Assembly: GCA_951799405.1 (NCBI GenBank) | Contig: OX637334.1 | Coordinates: 8,804,001-8,868,000, forward strand | From: Agapetus fuscipes | Taxonomy: Eukaryota; Arthropoda; Insecta; Trichoptera; Glossosomatidae | Reading direction: 5' to 3' | DNA length: 64,000 nucleotides | Shown here: positions 44,901 to 56,900 of the stretch, piece after piece | Numbering within the stretch: the stretch's first letter is position 1 | How the letters are laid out: the number at the start of each line of letters is the position of its first letter | Program-made: the position numbers and the translations under genes | Notes under the pieces: model-generated | Database searches by the model: none | What the model was told of the DNA's origin: nothing | What the model saw: the letters and a program-made list of their open reading frames with translations, nothing else

Positions 44901-47900
44901 ATATTGGATTTCTAGCTACATGTTACAAAGTTTCCATCAACACATGTCATTTTTTCATACAATTTTTAAATATTAATTATTATTATGAATTTTTAACCTT
45001 AAAAAGAACTAGAGCTACAGATGCCCTTCATTTTTTTTTTTTTTTGCTTATTTAAAATATTTATTTTTACTTCCTAGACTCAATATAATATTATTACATT
45101 TAATGACTTGGTTGTAAAATGAAATGCCAATGTAAATCGGTCGTAAATCGGCCAAAGTCGGTGTTATAGCCGCGGGGATCAAGACAGGTTATTTGGAATC
45201 GGATAACGCTGGTTCGAATCCCGCGACGATAACTTCGACCCTGGATCAACAGATGCCGTTGCATGCACACAAGCTTCTGCTTTCGCATGAAGACAACTGG
45301 CCAGGTAAAATAGGTTGGTGGATTGCATTCCTTTCCACAAATCTATTTAAAAAAAAAAAAAATGTTTACACAAAGTTGTAGTCTAGGTTATTTTTATTGT
45401 AGCTTTATAAGCTGTTTCAAAAAAGCTGTTAAGTATGTGTTAGTGTTCATTATTACGTAATTTTACAAATAATACTTATCTAATCCAAGTTGCAAAGATA
45501 TATAACATTAAGGATTCACATTAAGTAGATGCATTTTCACAAGTAGACACGGATAAGTTCGCGCTTAAACATGCCGCATGTGGACTTACAATATAAAAAA
45601 CCCCAAATCCCAAATGAACATACACCCTGCAACTCTTGCCGACCTTCCACGAAACAGGGGTGACATTGGCAAAGTGAACCATTTTCTACAGCATGGGTGG
45701 TCAGCTGCATACCAACCTATAAGTCAAGAAGCATACACAAATAATTACATTTTTAAAATCGACAAATAATAATATGTATGGACATCAAAATTAAAACAAA
45801 ATAAGTACAAAATTCTAATTAAATAAATAAAACAAGTCCTAGCCGCCAACATTACAGATCAACCGCATTTCTTTCTGTCCTTATATAGGTACTTCTTTTA
45901 TTTCATCCAGAGTCACAACCTTCTTCATACAAGCTCTCCTTTTATTATGTCTCTGGATATTCCATTTTTAATTTTTTTTTTTTCAATTTTCAACATACAC
46001 AACTTGTCTTTGTTTACGACACTATTTTATTTTCACTTTTATTAAATTACGAACGTTTTCAGTCTTCAGACCATCATTACTTTTTGTTTTTGTTTTTTCA
46101 AGGAATAATGTATATTTTTGTTATTTTAGCAACGTCAAGAGCTGGAGCGCGTTGTGGGGGAGCGGGAGCGCGCCCTGCAGGAGGCGGCCGAGGCAGGGCG
46201 CGCCTCTGCGGGGGCCGAGGCAGAGCGCCGCAGCCTCAGGGCAGAGGCGCGGGAAGCACGCGCCTGCGAGGCCAGGCTGGCCACCGATTACGCGGAGCTG
46301 GAGGATGAAAACATCTCCCTGCAGAAGCAAGTTGCCTCACTCAAGTCTTCACAGGTTGGTAGGTTGGTTGGTTTCACGATTACAGCATCGTGAAAGGTTG
46401 ACTTCTCCTTTAAGGACAGGAGACTTTCGAATATATTGAGTTTTGGAAATGTCTTACAAACAATTTATTCTTGCTGGTGATTTTTAAAATTGGAGTTGGT
46501 TTTCCAGTATCCACTATATGTTTTTTTTCCGCAAATTGTCTAGACAAAAAACTTTTACGTAACAATGATTCAATTAAACAGTCACATCTATTATTTGAAT
46601 CAATAACCTGAGAACAAGATGGATCCATATTTTTATTTTTCAAAGAACAAAAATATTGAACACCGTGGCCGCGCGTTAAAAAGTCAACGTAAACTAATAC
46701 ATGAATGAAGAATAATTATTCATATTATTGTTAAAATTATTTATTTGATGTCATACAAAAGGGAAAATATAAAAGTAAGAGAAGATGTCAAATCCGCCCA
46801 ATTTGCAATACCCTATTTTGTCCAGTATGTCTGAAGACAATAAGGTCAATTTTCGTTTGTTGGATTCTGTAAGCTCTGCCGTATTTTTACTCGAATAGCC
46901 AAATCCCATCGATCATATTGCGCATGCGCGAAAACAAAATATCTGCTTTGATTCTGGACGCGTTTGAGCTCCCCGTATTCGCATATTATGATGATTCGTT
47001 TGTTTACGACTCTTGACTTTACGGTATAGACATATAAGCCGCATGGCATATGTATGTAGTTAGATACATACATAATATATAATGTCTCGCTTACGGGCGA
47101 TAGCGAGATGTAAAAAGTATAACAATAATAAAAATGTTTGTAATCGCCGCTGTATAAATGCGATTCTCTTGAGCAAAATATATAATATAATTTCCCATAC
47201 ATTAACACTTTGAGGTTAAGGGATTCGGTGAATCCATCGTATGTACGAACCGCTCGCGCCTGGTATGCACTAATACTACCATACGCTTGTAACATTATAG
47301 TTAACTCAATTCCTTACCTTGTTGTTCCCAAATAAGTCGCATGTGGTGTGTGGAACTTTTTTATTTTCATGAGTAGGTGGGCTGACCTTACGCCAGCCAC
47401 TTCACTGGGAGTGGGAGTTGGCCAGCTCTGGAGCGGGCTGATTCTCATTTCTTATGAAGGCTGAGTAAACTTTGCCAGTATTTTTATTTTGGGTTTAAAA
47501 TTTGAAACATCATAATGGAAAATCATTTGCGACACCCTTGGTGGGGATCAAACCCTAGATCTCTGGCATGGAATACATACATTCTACCAACGGAGCTATC
47601 AAACTGACTATACAGTAAGTAATTTATTTGTTTCTCTGCTGCCTTCTATTACACAGGCCAACAAAATGAAAAAAAAAATTTGGTGCCAGAAATCTAACAT
47701 CTGATTTTAGATGTTTTTAATGTGCTGATTCCAAAAATGCCACCAGATTTTTTCTATCAGCTCTAGTTTTTGAGATACACGTTACAGGTTAAATGATATA
47801 GTTTTTTCTGATAAAGGACAACAAATAAAGAGATAAATATGTACTTAATCATCAAAATAGAAATTTCCCAGAATCTAATTAGCCAAATGGATACCTGGAA

Positions 47901-50900
47901 TTGTCCCTGACCCAATGTTCCTATACTAGGAACTACTCAATACAATGCTCTTAATTACTTTTATACCTGTAATTGCCTATGACCCGATCCTTCTATACCT
48001 GCTTGGCTGTACTTGATTTACCCCCGTATTCACGATCAAAACTGGCACTTCCTTAAGGGCAAACCAGCGCTTAGATTGGGGAAATTCATTTCAAGAACAA
48101 TACTTAAGGTAAAATTAGCGCTTAAGCGCTCCAAAAACTAGCACTCAGGTAAGTAAGGTCGACACGTATATTAACCAACGCTTAAGCGCTGTCAAAATAT
48201 TCCGTCATATTTCATTGTTATCACATTTTTTGTTTGATTGTGAATTTACATGAAAAAATGAATTCTTACTATAATATATTAATATTTTACAAGTGTATTA
48301 ACATTGTTTTGACGAGTTCATTTACATTGCTTGACCATCAGAATTGGGTTTGTTCTCCGGTATGGTCTAGGACCATACTTCAATGACAGATGAACTGTCA
48401 AAATATTCCGCCGCATTTCATCAGCACATTTTTTGTTTGGTTGTGAATTATTAACATAAAATAATGAATTCTTTCGATACAGTTGACTTCAACGAGAATA
48501 ATAACATTGTTTTGTTCAAAAATAGTGTCCCAAGAAAATATATCAGAGACTGTAAAGACCCATTTACGTATTACGAAGAGGAAGAATTTAGAAGACGTTT
48601 TTGATTGAAAAAATGCGTCGTTCTGTATACAGTTTTGCCGTTGCTCATTGAGGGTTGCAAAGCCAACGATTTCTTCGATCTGTTATTTTATCTTCTATTA
48701 CAGGTTTTTCTTTAATCAGAGCCACCAGCAGCTCCTTTTCCGCTGGAGAAAACAACATCTTTTTGGCGCTGAAATCGATCAAAACACTTTACATTGGATA
48801 TTACATAAATGTATTTTTAAAAACTAATCGAAATTGTAAACAAACAAATTCGTACTTACGGTTTACTTAAAGTAGTAATTGCGTTATACGTACTTATTTG
48901 TTGTCAAGTTTTATGCAAAGTTGATATGACATTGAAATTTGAAAGAGGCGGCAATGATAAGAGTGAAGTACGCCGAATATCGGTCGGAAGGTACTGACCA
49001 ATTACAGAGCTGGGTTTTTTCGAGAGCCAATGACAAACCCGTACGTCTCCTGGGGGTTGGGCACTACGCTGATTACTGCTTGAGTGTTCTTTGTGAAACA
49101 AAACGCTCCAGAATGTCGACCCTTGAGTAAGTGTAGCGCTTGAGTAAGGCACTTAAATCAGTTTTGATCGTGAATACGGGGGTAAGTATATTACTGAGTT
49201 TTCCCAAGTAAAGTTGTGCTATCATTTTGTGTAAATTTTGGTCGTTTTGTAGTATCAAGACACTAAACTGAAACAATGGCATCCACAAGCAGACGTACCT
49301 GTGTAAATCATCCCGATGTTTTTTGTTATGTGTGTGGTGAATACACTTTGAAAGAGAGCAGAAAAACGAAAAATTCTATGATCTCCCTTTCCAGGTTGAA
49401 TTTGAAGGGGCCAAGCACGAGGTTCGTCGTCTGCGTGAGGAAGCTGTTGAGCTGCGTTCGGCAGCCGAGGAGCTGGGTGGTCTGCGGCGCATCGCGGAGA
49501 GGCAGCTTGCTGAGGCGCTGGAGGCCCTGGGGGCGGAGAGGGAGGCCAGGAGGCAGCTCAGGAGGGAGCTGGACAGCCATGCCGGCAGGGACGCCTTCTA
49601 TAACATCACCAATCTAGCCTACAGCATCAGAGGTAGGGAAATTCCTTCCATAAATGAATAAGTTGTCCATACATATGTATTATAATTCAGTGATTTCAAA
49701 AATGTAATTTGTCATGTATGTTCCTTGACTTATAGGTTGGTATGCGGCTGACCACCCATACTGTGAAAAAATGGTTCACTTTGCCAATGTCACCCCTGTC
49801 TCAGGGAAGGACGGCAAGAGTTGCAGGGCTTATGTTCATTTGAGATGGGTTCTTATAATGTAGGTCCACATGCGGCATGTGTTAGTGCGAAATTATACAT
49901 GTCTGCTTGTGGGAATGCATTTGATGTAAATCTTAAATGGTATATATCTTTGCATCTTAGATTAGATTAGATTAGTAGGATGATTTCTTGGGTGAGCATT
50001 GTTTTTTTTCGTGTTTGGTTTTCTTTTGTTTGAGCTCGGTCATCGCTATAAAAAGCGCCAATTCTCAAGGAAAACCAAATTACGGCTGGATGGACCTTTT
50101 GTGTCTGATCTTTGGTAAAGGCGAATGATTTTTTCAACCCAGCGAATGACATATTTGAAAAAATAAATATCTTTTTGTGTTCTGCCAAGAATCAAACTCG
50201 CAGTATTAACCATTATGTGTTTTTTAGTATTTACTGAGAGTTCAAAAGAAAGAATAACCTGTGCAGGGGCGAGCATCCCATTAGGCAAAGATAGGCAACA
50301 TGTAGTCCCCTTAGTGCTTGTTTGTCTTATGCCCGTTAGAGGTAATTTCACATGAGCAATGTTTGCATGTGCACTGGCTGTGTCTTATGAAAACTGAAAA
50401 TTGATTTTGAAAATATTTTTAGAAAACTTCTGTATCGTGTTTTTTTTTAGCTTAGATTGTGTAGAATGTGATTCTTAAGATGTCATTCAAAGGTCATCTT
50501 TGAATCAAATGGTATAAAAGCCAAACAAGCACTGAAGGGACGATATGGGGAAAATTCAGGGATGTGCACAGTACCCAGCCTTCACAAGAAATAAGTCCCC
50601 TGGGGAGCTGGGAAACCCTCACTTCAATTGAAATGACTGGCCCAAGGCTGGCCCCTTCAGGGAAAACGCAGCAAGAAGTTACACTATATGTGATGCTTAG
50701 TTGTAGCAGTGCTAGACGGTGTAACTCTTTTGTTCATGTTATTTGTATAGACGCTATTGATTTGATGAATTTGTATTTTCAGGGATGAGTGTGGATGGCA
50801 ACCTTGGCAGCGACGGAGAGGACGAGGTGATGATGCAGAAGATGCAGGCAGAGCGCGAGGGAGCGCCCGATGCAGCGTCACCTGCAGACGCCCGCAATGT

Positions 50901-53900
50901 GGACCTCTTCTCCGAGATACACCTCAACGAAATCAAGAAGCTGGAGAAGCAGCTCGAGGCCGTGGAGAGTGAAAAGGTATCTGCACTTCTGTAGACTTTA
51001 TTTTAAATCTGACCACTGTTTTTAAATACTAAGAGAATTCATCTGCATTTTTGCTTTGCAGGGCGTAAAAGAAGAAAATGCATGAAAAATGTGATGGATA
51101 TGAATGAATTGAAAGAGGTATGTAAGGATAGGAAGAAATGGAGGCAGCTCTGCAGAGGCTCTGGCCACCCCTAGCGGAATGGCGACAGAGTTACAGTTAC
51201 GGAGAATCAAACCCAGGACTTTCCAAATATGAGTCCAATGCGGTAAACTCTAGACTACGAACCTGTATTATAAGGGCAAAATCAATGGCCACTTCCTTAC
51301 AGAACTCTAAAGCACATCTGTATACAAGCTCAACTATTGTCTCTGCTGTACTTGCTTGCATTTTGAATCTATCTACAATCTAAATTTCAAAGATATTTTA
51401 CCATTTTAAATTCATATTTAATACATATCTACAAGCAGATATCGTAAGTTTATGCTTAGACATGCCGCATGTGTACCCACAAAATAAAAGTAAAAGCTAT
51501 TTGCAAATCAACATAAACCATGCAACTCTTGTCGCCCTTCCCTGAAACACTTAGGTGATATTTCCCAAATTTGTACCAGATTGGTTGTCAGTCTTATATC
51601 AACCTATAGGTAGGGACTGGAAAAAAGTGGTGTTATTTTTTGCAAAATTCGCGTTATTTTTTTGGGAAATTCGCGTTATTTTTTATCAAAAACAGGGAAA
51701 TTCGCGTTATTTTTCATGATAAACGGGGAGATTCGGTGTAATTTTTACGGTTGATTTGATCGAAATAAAAGTTTATGTAATTGCAAAACTATAGATATTA
51801 CTAATATTTACTATTTATTATATAAACAACAATATGTACCTTCAAAAACAATGAATAAACAACATCTGAATCAATACGAGCTACAACTTACAAAAAACCA
51901 TTGATTGAAAAAAGTATTAATATTTAAATGACACTCCGAATATCCTGCAATATCCTTTTAAAATATTTCATTTTTGTGCATTTAGTCTCTAGATGAGGGT
52001 TATCTAATTTTTTTGAGGGATGTTGGCTTTTATGAAAGCTTCAAGTTGTGCTCTTGGCTAATACAGCAACAGCTTCACTCCTTGATGTATTTTTCTTCAT
52101 TGATGTCACAATTCAAGTCAGTTTGGATGTCCAGGACAGTTCTGCTTATCATTTATTTTTTTAATAAAATAGATTTGTGAATAGAAATGCAATTCACCAA
52201 CCTACTCTGCCTGGCCAGAAACAGGTATTAATATCATTAATGAAAAAATCATTACGAGTATTGTTTATTTTCATTCATTATTAATTTATAATTACCCAGT
52301 TACATTTGTTGAACCAGGGTCAAATTTATGGTCAAATGACCCAGGCGGGGATCGAACCCCGCGTCTAGCGTTCTAGCGTGTTTCAACGTTGAAAGATCAG
52401 CCCACTTAGCCCCCTCGACTATAACACCGACCATTTTTTCTGTGCTTTGCACCTTGCAAAGGGTTTTCGCAGGAATCTTTTCTTTCCCACAAAATAGTTG
52501 CGTTGCAGAAGCGACAATAATAACTTTTTCGCACAATTTCTACCAAAAGTACGAAAATTCGCGATATTTGCGTAAAACCTCATTTTTCGCGTTATTCGCG
52601 TAAAAACATAAAAATTCGCGAATAAATTTGTTTTATCGCGATCGCGAAATTTTCCAGTCCCTACCTATAGGTCACGGAACACAAAGATCCTGAGTATCAA
52701 AAAAATCTGAACACAATTTATGATCAGTATGTGAAAAATTTCTGTTATTCAGTCTGCACTGAGTGTCAGTTTACGGGAGGCCCGCGAGAACCTGGAGAGA
52801 GGAGCTGGAGAGTCCCGCGCTGTGAAGGCCGTCCTCCTGCAGGCAGCCGCTAGGGTGGATGCCCTGCATGCCATGCGGAGGAACACAGCACCCAAGGTCA
52901 AACTTTACATTACACAGTCAGTCTATGGAGCTGGAGAGTCCCGCGCTGTGAAGGCCGTCCTCCTGCAGGCAGCCGCTAGGGTGGATGCCCTGCATGCCAT
53001 GCAGAGACACACATTTAGGTTTAATGATGATGATGATGATTTATAGAGCGCCGTTTTTATGACTACTGCCATTGCAAGTGTGCTTTCAGTCTTGACGCGG
53101 CGGTGAAGAAGTGGGTCTTCCTTCCCCTCTTGAAACTCTCAATTCCTTCCTTGGCGGGGACTGGGGGAAGCTGATTCCATGTGTGGCCAGTCCAGTAATG
53201 GCGAAAGTGCGGTCTCCAAACACTCCTCCTTTTTCTGCATGGTACGCTAAGAGTGGTTAGTGCACTGTTGGCAGATTGCAAAGTGAGCTCCCTAACGCTC
53301 AGACTCTTCCGGATTATCAGTTCCTGCAGGTACTCCGGCGCCACTCCATGCAATGCCTTATGTACAGTGAGGCCCAGCTTTAATTTAATCCTATCTGGGA
53401 TCCTTAGCCAGTAGAGCTTCTATAGGAATGGGGTAATGTGGCAGTACTCGCTCTGAAGTATGGTTGGATCAATGGGACATACAAAGTGAATGGAAAAGAA
53501 GGAGATGTCTGAAAAAGGTGATGGACATTATTGAATTCAAAGAGATTTCAAGTGGAGTTAGTACAAGAGTGTTTATTTGCCTGTACAGCGTGCACACACC
53601 TGATTAGTACATTTGCCTGTCACAGGATGCCAGTGGCTGGCTTGCCACATCAGGTCCTGAGCTGGAGGCGCTGCAGGCTCGTCTGCTGGAAGCTGAGCAT
53701 GCGGCCTCCGTGCCAGACCTCGCCAGACACCTCAGGAACGAACTCACCACTGTCAACAATAAGGTAAACCACGCACATGCATAAAATACAGTTAGCTTCC
53801 AGCATTGTAGATTAAACTTTAAATTTACACCTGAAGATGTGAGGTACTGCTTCTACCAAAACTGGTTCTGTACAAAATTAACTCAAAAAGTGAATTTTAA

Positions 53901-56900
53901 CAAAATTGAACTTTATTTAAAATTATAATTTATTTTATTTTTATTTATTGGTTTATCCATTCTCCTCTCAGTCTTTCTTAACCACAACATCCGTCCATAA
54001 TTGTAACACACACTTTCTATGACAATCTTTTATTATTCATTAATTTAATGTTCTTGTTATTTAACTAAATCATTTTTCACCTACCACTCTGTTTTTTTAC
54101 TATCATACTTCTTAGAAATTCTCTTTTGAATGGCGTCACATCCCAAACATAAAACATTACAACTTGAACTCCTGGGGAACTTCAGCCATACTCTAACTTG
54201 CCACCTGGAGAAGCTGTATGGCAATGATACTCAACCTTTTTTGTCTTCGGGCCACATATGTAGATATATTTGAAAATCTACACGGACCGCAACACTATAC
54301 TGGTATGACCAAAATATATAAGTGGGGTAGGCACACATATTCACACACACACATTTTCAAAAGTTGCCTCCCTACAAAAAAAAAAAATTGCGCCTCCTAT
54401 AGTCTAACTTCTTGCCTGCGTTATCCCCGAAGGGGTCGCGAGTGGCGATTCGGGACCTATTTAATTTTACGGGTAAGGGGGCCGGCTTCACACCAACCAC
54501 TTCAGTTGAAGTGGGGGTTTCCCAGCTCCCGAAGGGGCTGGTTCTCATTTCTTGTTAAGGCTGAGTAAACCTTGCCGATATTTGGGTTTGATATAAACAC
54601 CGAAACGGGAAATCATTTCTGACACTCTCGGTGGGGATCGAACCCGTGCTCTCGGCATGGAATGCAAGTATTCTACCAATTGAGCTATCGACCTTTTTAC
54701 AAGCTTGGTCGTTGTCGCTACAAAGCGCCAATTCTCAAGCAAGATCCAGTTGCTGTAAGGCTGGATGGACCTTTGGTGACCGGTGATTGGTAAAGGTTTA
54801 TGAATTTTTCAACCCAGTGAAGAGCAAATTTGAAATTTTAAATGGTTTATTTTTTGTGCTCCGCCAGGATTCGAACCCACAATCTTCCATTCAGGGTCCG
54901 AAGTGCTACCGCTAAACTACAGACCGGTCTACGACTACGTCCTAAAAATATATAGAATGCCAGATTTTGTAAATCACGCCCGCGGGCCGCATAGAAAAGC
55001 TTGCCGGGCCGCAGGTTGAGTATGGCTGCTGTATAGCATCTTTCTCCATCCTTCCACCACAGCATGGGCCGCCGAACCAGTATCTATCCACTTCTTAAGT
55101 ATTAATTACGAATTACTTTTAGTGTTTGGAGCTGGAGTCTCGCTGCAGTTATGCCCGCCGGGGTCTCCATCGGGCGGCCGTCCTGGGCGGTGCCGCAGCC
55201 TCCAGACTTGGGGCGGCCACTGATGGTCTGGCGGCACTCTACCATCACGTGTGCACGGTCAACGGGCAGGAGCCCAGCAGGGTGCTGCTGCATCATGAGA
55301 AGAACCTACCAGGTATACACTTCAGCGCATTGACCGCCATAATCTCCATTTTGGCCTTAAAAGTCAATGGTCTCAGCACATTTAAAATGTGAGGAGAATA
55401 TTAAAGTCCGTTGACCTGATGTTCTTTTCTGTATTGGAGTGCCATAATTCTGATACAAAATTAAGTAGGCTGTTTGAAAAGACACTAATGCGCTATGATG
55501 GTCAACTGCATCCGTTTCAAATTACTGTTAACTAGAAAAATCCTGATCATCGAGAATCCACTTTTTAATTTCTTTGAGACGTAGCAATGGAGTCCATTGG
55601 GTTTCAACATTTTACATTATTTAATATCACATAGCTTGTAAAACCTATGGCCAATGGAGAAAAAATAGAGTGAGGGATGACCCTCTGCCAAATGTACTGA
55701 TGACCTGGTCAGGATCGGAGGGAACCACTCCTTACAAACTGCTCAAAGCTGTACTATAATCTATATATAATCAATACAATGTATACCAATATGCTTTATT
55801 GTAGTAGTGTTTTGGTTGTGCAAATGTACAATAAAATGTTTGTGTGGCACTTACCAATTTGTGATTTGGCACTCTTAAATTTTATCTTCTTTTCATACTT
55901 CTTTGGAGCTGGAGTCTCGCTGCAGTTATGCCCGCCGGGGTCTCCATCGGGCGGCCGTCGCGGCGGCTTTTTATCAGACTCCATTGATATTCATAAATTA
56001 TTTTATCCACCAGAATCTGATGGCTTGGAGGAAGACGGTGATTCTCAGTTAGACGAAGAGGAAGGCGTTCTTGAAGCTGCAGAGATGGCCAAGCAAGTCG
56101 ACACCCTGCTAGACCAGATAGAGCATCTCAAGGCCGCTGTGGACAGCACCATAGATCTGGGCAAAGTCAGACAAGCCAACCAGGGTAAGCACAATTGTCA
56201 TTCATGTCTCACAAATCACAATGAGAGATTAGATTTGATAAAGACAGCTGTTATTTATTCATGAGATGAATGAAAAGAGTGAAGAATTGAGTAATGAATA
56301 TTCAAAAGATTTTTGTGAAACACTTATTAAAATAGCACCATTGAATAACGTGTGGATGATCAAGAGTAGTCAAAAAATGTGATACTCAGCTCTGCCAATT
56401 GTAAAGAACTGGCGGAGAAAAACTGAAAGGTGGCAGCGATGGATAGAGGAAAATGGCCACAGTTCTTGGAATCACATCATCTTATAGCTTGCATTTCTCA
56501 TTTTTTTTAAATGCATTAATAATAGTACATGGATGATTTATTTGGTGAGCGCTGTTTTTGTGTGAACCACACCTCAAGAAACCTCTGCGAGCTTCGTGTG
56601 GCTATACAGCGCCAATTCTGGAGCAAACATTTTCTGTAAGGATGAACCTTTGTTGACTGGTCTGTTTTTTAAAGGTAAATATTTTTTTCAACCCAGCAAA
56701 GAGCATTTTTAAATTATATATTTTTGCTCCACCGGGAATCAAACTCACGATCTTCGGAATACGAGCTAGTAGCCTTAACCACGAGGCTAAAGACTAGTCC
56801 ATTATTGATTTATGCCTCTTGCTTTTCTTAACCTGTCTTAAATCTTGACTACTGATTTGTTAATCATTTGTCTTTGCAGCTGTATCGGAGGCGGGCAGTC

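Larger units (their letters stand above)
48021..49182. mobile_element. PIF/Harbinger-type transposon, internal deletion derivative
   Basis: The left end CCCCCGTATTCACGATCAAA, continued by ACTG, is mirrored at 49182 (CAGTTTTGATCGTGAATACG, then GGGG). Flanks are TTA/TAA, so only TA is certainly shared. It carries the starts of two converging genes, as expected for this superfamily (transposase and a Myb/SANT-like partner), with both gene bodies deleted. It lies in BicD intron 3. Confidence 0.88.
51367..52677 (-). repeat. Rep-C copy split by a hAT element
   Basis: 51367-51610 is Rep-C up to its CCTATAGG block. 52664-52677 continues with CCTATAGGTCACGG after the insert. CCTATAGG is present twice because it is the target duplication. 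Confidence 0.88.
54222..55028. mobile_element. hAT-type MITE with two nested SINEs
   Basis: The left end CAATGATACTCAACCTTTTT and the right end complement CAGCCATACTCAACCTGCGG form inverted ends. CTGTATGG (54214-54221) and CTGTATAG (55029-55036) are 8-bp flanks with 7 of 8 matching. CGGGCC blocks lie near both ends. The own sequence is about 270 bp; the rest is SINE-A and SINE-B. It lies in BicD intron 7. Confidence 0.85.

Noticed and set aside
46846..47295. 149-codon minus-strand ORF in BicD intron 3
   Set aside because: Low-complexity residue mix, no recognisable motif, no splice partners. It may be part of an unnamed transposon.
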